From positions 8,918 through 72,917 of the forward strand of contig CAYURD010000008.1 of NCBI GenBank assembly GCA_964446865.1: DNA of 64,000 bases, read 5' to 3'. Each line of letters opens with the position of its first letter. Position 1 is the stretch's first letter. A program made the translations under genes and the position numbers. This DNA comes from Glaciecola sp964446865. GTDB taxonomy: Bacteria > Pseudomonadota > Gammaproteobacteria > Enterobacterales > Alteromonadaceae. Positions 25,453 through 34,127 of this stretch are shown here, piece after piece. Under the pieces are notes generated by a model, which saw only the letters and a list, made by a program, of their open reading frames with translations, was not told the DNA's origin and did no database searches.

Positions 25453-27765
25453 TTACTGAGCATGCCACACAAAACTCTTTTTACCGCTTAGCATAAACAA
25501 AACGGAGCCCGCTTCTACCTTTACATTAGTGGTATGGTCTTCATGTTTAGCTAAGGTAAAATCGCTCGACGAAAAATTCGCGATAATCACAGAGCCATCA
25601 TCAAAACGTGTTTGCTGTATTAGGCCTTGCTTATCTAACCAAGTAAAACCCACTAAGGCTTTATCCCATAAATGTGTGTGTGCAGGTAAAAATCCGCTTT
25701 GGTAATGTTTAAGCGCTTTAATACGAGGCGTGTTAATTGATGCAAAGTCATCTCGACTTAAGTGCACCATTGCCGGTGTGTTATATAACATGGCGGTTAA
25801 ATCACGCTCAACTTGTACATCACTAAATTTTAGACTGTCGCTATGCCAATGATGACTGTTAATAATTTCATCATGAAATACCGCTTGATACAAAGGGAGT
25901 CTAAATTGCGGCGAAAAGTAAAGCGTTTTGTAGGGTTCTTTTACCTTAGCTGTTTTAAAAAAGAAAGCAGGCTTAGCGTCGGGGTACCATGCCCCTAAAA
26001 AATAAGGTGAATTGCGGTTTGTTTTCATGTCTGGGTCTTCCCAGCCAAACCCAACTGTCTCTAATCCATGCGCAAATGCGAGGCCTTGTGAAGTCAGGCC
26101 GTTACCATCTTCCGAACCTAACACGACATTTTGCTTGGCGGTGTATAGCATTCTGTCATTAAATCCTTCGAGCATTTTTGATTGACTCGTGCCTTTTGAG
26201 TGTTGACTATAGTCTTCTCGTACCATTGACGTAGCATCAACGTCCAAAAAGTAACTATTAAATTGACCATACCTGATGACTTCACTAATGCGGTTTTTAA
26301 CAAACTCTTTGTGACAAAGTGGATTCAAATAGAACCCTTGTCCCCTAAATCCTTTTTGCTTGTTGCCATCTACATTTTCGATCGCGCAATTTTTACGCAT
26401 AGAGCTGGGTAAGTGGGCGGTCAACCAATTCGAGTTTGAAGCGGGCACTATTGCCGTATTGTAAGAATCGTATACACCAAACAAATATCCCGCGTTTTTA
26501 CTAAGGGCCACCACGTCGGGTTGATAAAATGCAGGCATCCAATTATCTAAGCCTATCCATAGCTTTTCTAAGTGCGCACTTTGCAATATGCGAATCATCT
26601 TACTCGATAGACCTTGCCCCCAACTATGTTGGGGTGCTAAATACGCAGAAGCATGATCTGCAAGCCATTTTTTGCGAATTGATGCGGCCTCAAATTGCGC
26701 CTTAATATCATGCGGCTCTGATGTGTTGCTACTAGCAGGATGATAAGTGTTTAACGACTCATTAATACTCTCGACTAGCAGACGTTTCTGATAGTGATTT
26801 AGCCAACCTTTACCTTTTTCTAAAGGCATTAGCTCTTTAATTGCGGCACTCGTTGGCTTAAGGAGACCGTGTTGAAAATACCAGTCTTTTAATCCCCACC
26901 AATCGGTTACATCTTGCGTTGCTAAGAGGTTTCTACCAAATAAATACACATGGCTGGCCCCAATTAGTTTCTCTATATTTGGATTGCTACTTAGTTTAGT
27001 TGCTAGCGTTACTTGCTGTTGCTGCTGTTTTCGCCACTGTCGATAATACTTAGCCCCCGACAAAACCTCGTCTCCAAGTGATATATGCACTTCAAAACTC
27101 TCATTTTTATTCAGCACGGTAAAATCACGCGAGGCGTGCATGTCTATACGGGCAGTAGTAGTACTGTCAAGATCCGGGAAAAATAAGCTACCGTTGGTCG
27201 CGTTTGCCAAAAAGTAGCTAACAAACGAATTACCTTGCGCAAGTGTCCAAAATGGCATTTTTAAACTCTGCGTGGTGCTTGCGCCGCTGTAGTGCTTAGT
27301 TAAATAACGTGACCACATTTTGTTATCGGTGGGTATTCGCATTCCTTCGCTAAACGGGATAATCAAAGTATCTGTCGCGGCTTCATCTGCATTAAACCAA
27401 GTCAAACGAATTGGCTTATTGCGAGTGATATTTTTGCTGCCATTTACGTCAAATTTGATGACTAACGCCTCATCAAAATTCACTCTTACCGTAATCATGC
27501 TGGGTTGTAACACCCATTTTGCGCTGTGCGGATTTATCCGCTCTACTTTCGATGCGCTTTGGGCTTGGCCATTTATTTGTAATCCAGCTTGATTAATCGA
27601 AATAAATGAATCGTCTTTGGACCATGTTATTTCTAAAGTAGCCGGGTCTATACTAATGAGTTGTTGATTAGTACTTAAGATGACCCGTTCAGGCTGCTGG
27701 GCATGTGCATAAAACGTCATTAAGCAGATGCTGAGCAACATGGTCTTGCTTAGGAATTTTTTCAT
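25453..27765 (-). CDS. GH129/GH101-like glycoside hydrolase, exported
   Basis: I choose the ATG at 27765: GGA lies seven bases upstream and a signal peptide follows at once (MKKFLSKTMLLSICLMTFYAHAQ). The 770-residue product has an N-terminal beta-sandwich, then a TIM barrel with LEKLWIGLDNWMPAFYQPDVV, a FNSYFLDVDATSM strand and NVVLGSEDGNG. D508 and E552 are 44 residues apart, about as the nucleophile and acid/base of the bifidobacterial GH129 alpha-N-acetylgalactosaminidase. GH129 members in carrageenan loci remove 3,6-anhydro-D-galactose, which would suit this window. Assignment to GH129 is from motif spacing and not certain; an uncharacterised relative of GH101/129 is the alternative. It is monocistronic and close to the AraC gene. 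Confidence 0.6.
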   Translation of the reverse strand: MKKFLSKTMLLSICLMTFYAHAQQPERVILSTNQQLISIDPATLEITWSKDDSFISINQAGLQINGQAQSASKVERINPHSAKWVLQPSMITVRVNFDEALVIKFDVNGSKNITRNKPIRLTWFNADEAATDTLIIPFSEGMRIPTDNKMWSRYLTKHYSGASTTQSLKMPFWTLAQGNSFVSYFLANATNGSLFFPDLDSTTTARIDMHASRDFTVLNKNESFEVHISLGDEVLSGAKYYRQWRKQQQQQVTLATKLSSNPNIEKLIGASHVYLFGRNLLATQDVTDWWGLKDWYFQHGLLKPTSAAIKELMPLEKGKGWLNHYQKRLLVESINESLNTYHPASSNTSEPHDIKAQFEAASIRKKWLADHASAYLAPQHSWGQGLSSKMIRILQSAHLEKLWIGLDNWMPAFYQPDVVALSKNAGYLFGVYDSYNTAIVPASNSNWLTAHLPSSMRKNCAIENVDGNKQKGFRGQGFYLNPLCHKEFVKNRISEVIRYGQFNSYFLDVDATSMVREDYSQHSKGTSQSKMLEGFNDRMLYTAKQNVVLGSEDGNGLTSQGLAFAHGLETVGFGWEDPDMKTNRNSPYFLGAWYPDAKPAFFFKTAKVKEPYKTLYFSPQFRLPLYQAVFHDEIINSHHWHSDSLKFSDVQVERDLTAMLYNTPAMVHLSRDDFASINTPRIKALKHYQSGFLPAHTHLWDKALVGFTWLDKQGLIQQTRFDDGSVIIANFSSSDFTLAKHEDHTTNVKVEAGSVLFMLSGKKSFVWHAQ

Positions 27766-27920
27766 AGCATGTTCCAGTCGATGGCTTTTCTTATTAAATA
27801 GTAAGGACATTACACCATATTAACGATTAGCAAAGGCGCGAAAGCGGTATGTGCTACAGCCTCAAAAATAACAAACAGTTAGTGAAGAATACTCGCGAAT
27901 TCTTTGTGTAGCCTACCTTT

Positions 27921-28202
27921 TTACATCACAAAGGTTTCGACTTGCTTATTAGCCACCATGGATGCCACTTTTTTAGAAAACGATAAAAAATGCAAAGTAG
28001 TTAAATGATGCTCAAAATCCGCTTTTGTTTGGTAAATTTCGTATAAAAAAACCAAATTTTGATCAGTTTCGCTTACACTTACATCAAAATGCGTACAGGC
28101 AGGTTCAAGCTCAAGAGAGTCTTTAGCTTGTTTGAGCATAGCAGGCATAAATTGATGCAAATAGCTCTCGTGAATTAAAAATTTTACAGTAACAATATAC
28201 AT
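27921..28202 (-). CDS. ABM-fold small protein (antibiotic biosynthesis monooxygenase family)
   Basis: A 93-residue protein with the dimeric ferredoxin-like ABM fold: YIVTVKFLIHESYLHQFMPAML, ACTHFDVSVSETDQNLVFLYEIYQTKADFEHHL, and FLSFSKKVASMV. Members include LsrG-type isomerases and small monooxygenases, and many accompany sugar-acid pathways with an unknown role. It is the last gene of the minus-strand OtnK/OtnC-like set, 33 bp downstream of the decarboxylase gene. In that position it may act on an unstable keto-sugar phosphate, as LsrG does on phospho-AI-2. That reaction is a guess. Confidence 0.8.
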   Translation of the reverse strand: MYIVTVKFLIHESYLHQFMPAMLKQAKDSLELEPACTHFDVSVSETDQNLVFLYEIYQTKADFEHHLTTLHFLSFSKKVASMVANKQVETFVM

Positions 28203-28235
28203 ATTGATCTACTTATTGGTTTATTTATTTCTACG

Positions 28236-28874
28236 TTAATTAGCGAATTTCTTTAATAGCGTTTGAATTTGTGTTTTATTTAATCGGTTTGCTGACGTAT
28301 TGGCTAGCATCAACGCTATTTTGCAACTTTCTTCCAGCTCTTCGATGCCATAAACACACTTTTCTACGTCAGTTGCCGACACTATAGGACCGTGATTTGC
28401 CATTATAATGCCGGAGTGCTTGTCAGCAACGTTGGCCACTGCGTCAGCTAAGTCATCATTACCAGGCGCAAAATAAGGCACCATCGCAATTGGACCTAAA
28501 CGCATGGTCAAGTATGGTGTGTAAGTTGGCACACAATTGTAAATATCATTGCAAGGTAAACACGATAGTGCGGTTGCATGCGTTGAGTGTAAGTGGATAA
28601 CGCAGGTGTCTTGCGGGCGTTTATTATATATTGCTTGATGTAAACGAAATTCTTTTGACGGCGGGGCACCACTCAACAAAGTGCCGTCACTTGCGACGAT
28701 CGAAAGCTCATCAATATCTAAAAAACCGAAACAAGTATTAGTAGGCGTCATCACCCAGCCTTTGTCGATACGCACGCTCATATTTGCTGATGCTCCCGAG
28801 GTAAGACCTCGGTCAAATATAGACTTAGCATAGGTGATAATTTTTTGTTTAGCGGTTTGTTCTGTTAGCAACAT
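28236..28874 (-). CDS. otnC: Class II aldolase-family, OtnC-like 3-oxo-tetronate 4-phosphate decarboxylase
   Basis: A 212-residue class II aldolase/adducin-family enzyme. Metal ligands are H94-x-H96 in IHLHSTHA and H161 in MANHGPIV; E75 in PPSKEFRLHQ is the catalytic acid. The TSGASANMSVR motif binds phosphate. In 4-carbon acid-sugar pathways, OtnC decarboxylates 3-oxo-tetronate 4-phosphate to dihydroxyacetone phosphate. The gene overlaps the OtnK-like kinase by 10 bp, which is the classic pairing and the main support for this call over L-fuculose-phosphate or ribulose-phosphate aldolases of the same fold. Substrate identity is inferred from that pairing. Confidence 0.75.
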   Translation of the reverse strand: MLLTEQTAKQKIITYAKSIFDRGLTSGASANMSVRIDKGWVMTPTNTCFGFLDIDELSIVASDGTLLSGAPPSKEFRLHQAIYNKRPQDTCVIHLHSTHATALSCLPCNDIYNCVPTYTPYLTMRLGPIAMVPYFAPGNDDLADAVANVADKHSGIIMANHGPIVSATDVEKCVYGIEELEESCKIALMLANTSANRLNKTQIQTLLKKFAN

Positions 28875-30157
28875 AATAAGGTGTCCACGGCACGAATGAA
28901 AAAGTCAGTTTGGCCAAAATTACCTGACTTTAATGCAAGGTTTATAGGGCGTTCATTGAGAGTTTGTAACATAGGCACACCCGGTGCAATTGTACTGCCG
29001 ATATAAAAGCTATCGGCATGAAGCGCATTAACAACCGCACCCGATGTTTCGCCACCAGCCACGATGAAATTTCGAAAACCTAAATCATCACGCGCTTTTA
29101 TTGCCACTTCAGCAAACGTTTGTTCTATGAGGTTAGCCACATACGCTGCGCCTAACTTAGTTTGGTTTTGAGCAACTTGCTCTGGCATCGCAGAAGCAGT
29201 TACCAAAGGCGAATTGTGTTTTACCGCATCTAACCAGTCACAAATGGTTTGGGTTGATTGCTCTCTCTTGGCTAGTTTATTAACATCTAAAGAGTAAACG
29301 GGATGATTTTTTGCATATTCGGTCACTTGCTTTTGAGTCATATCTGAGCAACTTCCACTCATCACAATGGCCGGCGCAGCAATTCCTTTAACCGCACTTT
29401 GGTCTTGACTAAGTTGCCCACCTTGGGCGGTAAACTCACTGCCAAGGCCGATAGCTAAACCAGAACCACCCGTGATTAACGTAAAATCAGATACACTAGC
29501 CCCAATAGTCTTTAAATGCTGCTCGTGCAAGCTATCCACCACTATATACTGATACTGCTGACGCAAACTACTAAGTGCACTAGTAGTAGCTTTTACACCT
29601 TTGTCGAGGATACTGCATGGCAATAAACCAGCTCTGCCTGCTCCTTGCGACTCTAACATGCTAATAATCGAAGATTCGCGCATGGGCGTTAGAGGGTGAT
29701 TTTTCATTGCACTGTCACTTAACAGTTGATCAAAAACAAATAAGTGGCCTTGATATACAGTACGGCCATTGACCGGTAATGCAGGACAGACAATGGTTGA
29801 AGGCAAATCCAAATGTGAGCTTAATGCATCTATTACGGGGCCTATATTGCCCTTAGTTGTCGAGTCAAAGGTTGAACAGTATTTAAAGTAGTATTTTTTG
29901 CAGCCAATGCCAATGAGTACATCTAAACTTTTACGTGATAACTCAACCGCCTTTTTAGCGGCAATCGTTCTAGACTTTAATGCAATAACAACTGCATCCA
30001 CGTTGCCCAATCGTTCAAGTTGGTCAGGCCTAGGGACGCCATTTATTTGAATCGTTCTAAAACCACTTTTAACCAAAAAACTAGCAAGATCGGATGCGCC
30101 GGTGTAATCGTCGGCAATGCATCCTAACCACGGTGACTTTTGGTCATGTCTTGTCAT
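28865..30157 (-). CDS. otnK: Four-carbon acid sugar kinase (DUF1537), OtnK-like
   Basis: A 430-residue DUF1537-family kinase. The N-terminal sugar-binding domain begins with LGCIADDYTGASDLASFL and contains YFKYCSTFDSTTKGNIGPV. The C-terminal nucleotide-binding domain has ITGGSGLAIGLGSEF, IVMSGSCSDMTQKQ and FIVAGGETSGAVV. Known members phosphorylate 3-oxo-tetronate (OtnK), D-threonate (DtnK) or 3-oxo-isoapionate (OiaK). The neighbouring OtnC-like gene favours a 3-oxo acid as substrate. It is the first gene of the minus-strand set and divergent from the GntR gene, sharing a 137-bp control region. No strong ribosome-binding site was seen at either of the two nearby ATG codons. Confidence 0.8.
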   Translation of the reverse strand: MTRHDQKSPWLGCIADDYTGASDLASFLVKSGFRTIQINGVPRPDQLERLGNVDAVVIALKSRTIAAKKAVELSRKSLDVLIGIGCKKYYFKYCSTFDSTTKGNIGPVIDALSSHLDLPSTIVCPALPVNGRTVYQGHLFVFDQLLSDSAMKNHPLTPMRESSIISMLESQGAGRAGLLPCSILDKGVKATTSALSSLRQQYQYIVVDSLHEQHLKTIGASVSDFTLITGGSGLAIGLGSEFTAQGGQLSQDQSAVKGIAAPAIVMSGSCSDMTQKQVTEYAKNHPVYSLDVNKLAKREQSTQTICDWLDAVKHNSPLVTASAMPEQVAQNQTKLGAAYVANLIEQTFAEVAIKARDDLGFRNFIVAGGETSGAVVNALHADSFYIGSTIAPGVPMLQTLNERPINLALKSGNFGQTDFFIRAVDTLLCC

Positions 30158-30294
30158 ATTAAATTTTTCACTAGTAGCAATAAGTTAACTTATACATTAT
30201 ATTATGCATAAAATATACTTAATTTTGTGCAAACATCCCCGCGTAAATTTGTCGTGAGAGCTTGTACACAATCAGCATTACTAACAGGCAGGCA
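30158..30294. promoter_or_regulatory. Divergent control region of the acid-sugar locus
   Basis: This 137-bp gap serves the kinase set to the left and the GntR-led set to the right. It has a perfect 10-bp palindrome TTATGCATAA at 30202-30211, a plausible operator for the adjacent FCD-type GntR protein. AATTTTGTGCAAAC at 30221-30234 is an 11-of-14 match to the motif in front of the TonB receptor. Confidence 0.5.
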
Positions 30295-30972
30295 ATGGAA
30301 ATCACTCGGGTTAAATCGATATCACTAAGTCAACAGGCCTATCGCAAGCTGCGCGAAAAAATTCTGAATAACGAATTAAGACCGGGAAGGTTTTTTCTTG
30401 AAAAAGAGTTAGCGGCACTATTAGGAATTTCACGCACACCACTAAAAGAAGCATTGGTGAAACTTGAAAATGAAGGTTTGATTGAGGTGCAACCTCGTCA
30501 TGGCATGCAAGTTTTACCTTTATCTGCAAACGATATGGCCGAGGTTTATCAAATTATCACTAGCCTTGAGTGCGAGGCAGTATCAATCATTGCACAAAAA
30601 GGCTTATCACAACGTGAGGTTTCGCAGCTTGAAAAGACAGGTGCTGCAATGGAACAAGCTTTAGCCCAAAACGCCTTAGCTGATTGGGCCAGAGCTGACG
30701 AAGACTTCCATCGTTTACTATTAGATTTTTGCGGCAATGTCAGGCTAAAACAAACAGTATTGAGTTTTTGGGATTTAAGTCACCGAGCACGATTTTTTAC
30801 CTTGAAGCTACGAGACAAACCCGTGAGTTCCACCCACGACCATCAACGCGTGATAGAAGCTATTAAAATGCAAAACCCAGATGAAGCTGTGCGCATTCAT
30901 CGTCAACATCGCGTAAAAGGCGGCGCAACTTTGGTAAATATTATTCGAGAATATGGCTTAGATCATTTGTAA
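30295..30972 (+). CDS. GntR-family regulator, FadR/FCD subfamily
   Basis: A 225-residue regulator. The start at ATG 30295 follows an AGGCAGG site and is preferred to an in-frame TTG 11 codons upstream. The N-terminal winged helix shows SLSQQAYRKLREKILNNELRPG and LAALLGISRTPLKEALVKLENEGLI. The C-terminal all-helical FCD domain has VYQIITSLECEA, ADEDFHRLLLD (a metal-ligand Asp and His) and HDHQRVIEAI with further histidines, IHRQHRVKGG. FCD proteins usually bind sugar acids or other carboxylates through a bound metal. It is the first gene of a plus-strand run and divergent from the kinase set, so it likely controls both by an acid-sugar inducer. Confidence 0.9.
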   Translation: MEITRVKSISLSQQAYRKLREKILNNELRPGRFFLEKELAALLGISRTPLKEALVKLENEGLIEVQPRHGMQVLPLSANDMAEVYQIITSLECEAVSIIAQKGLSQREVSQLEKTGAAMEQALAQNALADWARADEDFHRLLLDFCGNVRLKQTVLSFWDLSHRARFFTLKLRDKPVSSTHDHQRVIEAIKMQNPDEAVRIHRQHRVKGGATLVNIIREYGLDHL

Positions 30973-31054
30973 CGACACTGACACACTTAAACAATAAGCC
31001 GACCAATGTTACAGAGTGATTGGTCAACCTTAAACAAATAGGAATTGAGTAAAC

Positions 31055-32155
31055 GTGAAAACAGATTTTTTAATCACAGTACTACCCGGCGACGGGATTG
31101 GCCACGAAGTCACCCCCATTTGCGTCGACCTTTTACAAAAAGTCAGTGAACAAGTTGGCGGATTTACACTCACGTTTAGCTCGTTTGAAGCGGGCGCAGT
31201 ACACTACAAAAAAACAGGTGTTTCGCTACCCGATGAGGCCTTGCAACATGCCTTTGTTAGTGACGCTACGCTATTAGCATGCATGGGAATGCCTTCTATC
31301 CGTTATCCTGATGGTCGTGAAATAGCACCGCAATTAGAGCTACGAGAAAAAATGGATTTATTTGCCGGCGTTAGGCCTGTAAAAACAATGCCGGGCCTGC
31401 CCTTACCTCTCACATCAAAAGAAGCACAAAATCTCGATTTTGTATTAATTAGAGAAAGTACAGAAGGTTTGTTTGCCAGTCGAGAGAACTTTAAGATTGA
31501 GGGGCAAGGCAGCGAAGAAGCGGCCTACGACACCCAAAAAATTAGCCGAAAAGGTTGTGAGCGATTGTTCGATTTTGCCTTTAAACTAGGGCGCCAACGC
31601 AAAAATACTGGATACAAAGGTAAAGTAACATGTGTTGACAAAGCAAACGTGTTAGGTTCTTTTTACTACATGCGTCAAATTTTTGATGAAGTGGCCGCAA
31701 AAAATACCGATATTGACCACAACCATGTTTATGTAGACGCTGCAGCACTGCAACTAGTGAGTCGTCCATGGCAGTTTGATGTCATGGTAACCGAAAATAT
31801 GTTTGGCGATATATTATCTGATTTAGGTGCAGGCTTAATGGGCGGCATGGGCATGGCACCGTCGGCTGATATTGGCCTTAATAAAGCAGTGTTTCAGCCT
31901 TGCCATGGTACTGCACCTGATATCATTGGCCAAGGCAAAGCCAATCCAACGGCTATGTTTTTATCTGCGGCAATGATGCTGCGATGGTTAGGAACCGAGC
32001 ACAACAACCAAGATGTCATAGACGCAGCCAATAAAATTGATGCTGCAGTTGAAAATGCATATGCAAGTAAAACCTTATTACCATATGAGCTAGGCGGTAG
32101 CTCGGGTACACAAGCAATTACCGATGCAGTTTATAGTCAATTGTCATTAAGTTGA
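31055..32155 (+). CDS. Isopropylmalate/tartrate dehydrogenase-like beta-decarboxylating dehydrogenase
   Basis: A 366-residue enzyme of the isocitrate/isopropylmalate dehydrogenase family (start GTG). Typical parts are: ITVLPGDGIGHEVTP, LELREKMDLFAGVRPVK, FVLIRESTEGLFASREN, VTCVDKANVL with the catalytic Lys, and VVTEN-type text (VMVTENMFGDILSDLGAGLMGGMGMAPSA) with metal-binding Asp residues, then PCHGTAPDIIGQGKANP. The family oxidises 2-hydroxy acids with NAD and may decarboxylate the product. Here leucine genes are absent and an OtnK/OtnC-like pair and TctCBA transporter are close by, so an acid sugar is likely, perhaps supplying the 3-oxo acid for the kinase. That link is inferred; tartrate or D-malate are alternatives. 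Confidence 0.78.
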   Translation: MKTDFLITVLPGDGIGHEVTPICVDLLQKVSEQVGGFTLTFSSFEAGAVHYKKTGVSLPDEALQHAFVSDATLLACMGMPSIRYPDGREIAPQLELREKMDLFAGVRPVKTMPGLPLPLTSKEAQNLDFVLIRESTEGLFASRENFKIEGQGSEEAAYDTQKISRKGCERLFDFAFKLGRQRKNTGYKGKVTCVDKANVLGSFYYMRQIFDEVAAKNTDIDHNHVYVDAAALQLVSRPWQFDVMVTENMFGDILSDLGAGLMGGMGMAPSADIGLNKAVFQPCHGTAPDIIGQGKANPTAMFLSAAMMLRWLGTEHNNQDVIDAANKIDAAVENAYASKTLLPYELGGSSGTQAITDAVYSQLSLS

Positions 32156-32205
32156 TCAAGTAAGGGCTATTGGGTATTTAAAAGGCACAGACATAAAGGA
32201 ACTAC

Positions 32206-33231
32206 ATGAAAACACAATTTTTCAAAGCAAGTATCTTAGGTATTGTATCGCTGGTGATCACCGGCCTTATTTCGCAAGTAGTGCAAGCTGCTAGGCCATA
32301 TCCTGTGCGACCTATTACGACTACCGTGGTTTGGTCTGCCGGTGGCGGTACCGATGCAGTTAACCGTATGATCATGGCCGAAATGGCAAAAATACTAGAT
32401 ACGCGTATTAACGTGGTCAATAAACCTGGCGGTATAGCCGGGTCGATAGGCATGAGTGCAGTTTTGAGAAAGCGTGCCGACGGGTATAATCTAGTGGGCT
32501 TATCAAGCTCTAATGTGGTAGCTGCGGTTAATGGTGGGTGGGACAAACGCTTTGATGTGTGGTCACCTTTTATTGTTGGTAGTTCACCGGATGTGATTTC
32601 GGTTAGAGCAGACTCGAATATTAAAAGCTTAGATGATTTGCTCGCACAATTTACACAAAACAAAACGCCTTACAAAGCAGGAGCTGGCGGCACTGGCGGC
32701 ATTCATCATTTGTATTTATTAGAACTGGCGCGTGTAAGCGGCATAGACTTTCGTTTTGTGCCCTATCCGGGCTCTGCGCCATCTCAAACCGCAGCCATTA
32801 CTGGTGAAGTTGATGTCGTTATTACCTCAATGGCCGAACAGGCGCAGTTAATTCGAGGTGGTAAATTACGACCCTTGGCTATGCTACATCCCAAAAGCTT
32901 TACCTTAGCATCTTATGGCTCTATCCCTAGCGCTTTTGATAAATTTCCGGCCTTATCTACCCATTTACCATTGTCTCAAGCAATAGGGTTTGCCATTAAT
33001 AACAATGCGCCTGATGCGGTTAAAGAAAAGCTTGGCCTTGCGTTTGAAGAAGCCATGCGTTCTGATGTTGTTATAAAATGGGCTAAACAAAACCACTACC
33101 AATTATCGGGTAAACACTCCCAAGCCGCCCGCGACGAATTTGCGCAATTAGAATCCTTTTTTGCTTGGACATTGCAAGACTTAGGAGCAAATAAACACTC
33201 TCCTGAAAAGTTTGACATTCCAAAACCTTGA
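32206..33231 (+). CDS. tctC: TctC-type solute-binding protein of tripartite tricarboxylate transporter
   Basis: A 341-residue periplasmic binding protein with a signal peptide (about 1-27). Conserved TctC features are TVVWSAGGGTDAVNRMI in the ligand-binding loop, INVVNKPGGIAGSIGM, GAGGTGGIHHLY and VPYPGSAPSQTAAITGEVDVVI. The two beta-strand ligand loops match carboxylate-binding members. It is the first of three transporter genes placed in order C, B, A, so a complete transporter for an organic acid is encoded here. The substrate is likely a sugar acid used by the neighbouring enzymes. The gene is preceded by a GGAAC ribosome site. Confidence 0.88.
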   Translation: MKTQFFKASILGIVSLVITGLISQVVQAARPYPVRPITTTVVWSAGGGTDAVNRMIMAEMAKILDTRINVVNKPGGIAGSIGMSAVLRKRADGYNLVGLSSSNVVAAVNGGWDKRFDVWSPFIVGSSPDVISVRADSNIKSLDDLLAQFTQNKTPYKAGAGGTGGIHHLYLLELARVSGIDFRFVPYPGSAPSQTAAITGEVDVVITSMAEQAQLIRGGKLRPLAMLHPKSFTLASYGSIPSAFDKFPALSTHLPLSQAIGFAINNNAPDAVKEKLGLAFEEAMRSDVVIKWAKQNHYQLSGKHSQAARDEFAQLESFFAWTLQDLGANKHSPEKFDIPKP

Positions 33232-33270
33232 TCGGTGTTAATACAAGACAATAGGACTTAAAAAAAGAGT

Positions 33271-34074
33271 ATGACAAGCGAAGATAAACAAACATCACGC
33301 GCTCTAAGTATGATTCAAGATGCTCGCAGTGACTTTAAAGTGGCAATCGTACTGTTAATAATCGCATTGTTTCTTTTTTTTCATACATTGACGTTTCCAA
33401 TGTCAGGAAGCTATGCAGGTGTTGAAAATCAATGGTTTGTGTCACCTGCACTATTTCCGTTGATTATCATTAGTTTACTAATATTGTTAAGTAGCATTTT
33501 ACTATTTAAGGCCACCAGGCAAAAAGGTTTTGAACAATTTACACAATTAAAGAGCTGGCTAGGTGATTGGCAAGACCCACAAGTTGTGAATCGCTGGTAC
33601 ATTATTTGGTCGCTAGTTGTGTTTGTTTATGTGTATGTGCCGTCGATTGATTTTTATTTGGCCGCCGTGCTTTTTTTAGTCGCCTTAACCAGCCGTTTTT
33701 ATTATGAATTTAACCAAAGTTTGCTTCGGATTTCGCTAATTCATTTGCTTTTAAGTCTTTGCCTTATTGGTATAAAGCTATTTATTAATGCAACTGAAGA
33801 CACAACATGGCTGAGCGTAAATCAAGACACGCTTGTGATTTATTACAGCGACTTGATTGCTAGTGCCACAATAGCCATATTACTAGGCATGATTTGGTTT
33901 ACACCTGTCAATAAAAATAACAAACGAGCAATAACGCAAACAGCGGTGGTATTGGTAATGCCGCTATTCTTAAGTCTCATTTTTACGTTTTTACTATTTG
34001 TACCCATGCCAGTTGAATATGGCAGTGTTAGTAATTTCTTTTCTTATTTAATTTATGAAGTCTTGGCAATTTAG
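33271..34074 (+). CDS. tctB: TctB-type small membrane subunit of tripartite transporter
   Basis: A 267-residue membrane protein, longer than most TctB proteins (about 150-180). The first half has the DUF1468/TctB pattern of four hydrophobic helices (FKVAIVLLIIALFLFFHTLTF, FVSPALFPLIIISLLILLSSILLF, RWYIIWSLVVFVYVYVP, YLAAVLFLVALTS). Three more hydrophobic segments follow (about 160, 200 and 235), which makes it atypical. It stands between tctC (39 bp) and tctA (53 bp) and completes the transporter. The extra C-terminal helices may be an extension found in some marine relatives. Confidence 0.8.
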   Translation: MTSEDKQTSRALSMIQDARSDFKVAIVLLIIALFLFFHTLTFPMSGSYAGVENQWFVSPALFPLIIISLLILLSSILLFKATRQKGFEQFTQLKSWLGDWQDPQVVNRWYIIWSLVVFVYVYVPSIDFYLAAVLFLVALTSRFYYEFNQSLLRISLIHLLLSLCLIGIKLFINATEDTTWLSVNQDTLVIYYSDLIASATIAILLGMIWFTPVNKNNKRAITQTAVVLVMPLFLSLIFTFLLFVPMPVEYGSVSNFFSYLIYEVLAI

Positions 34075-34127
34075 CATGAGAGTATTGCAATGAATCGCAA
34101 AAAATTGGTACCTCTTCAGGGGACAGC

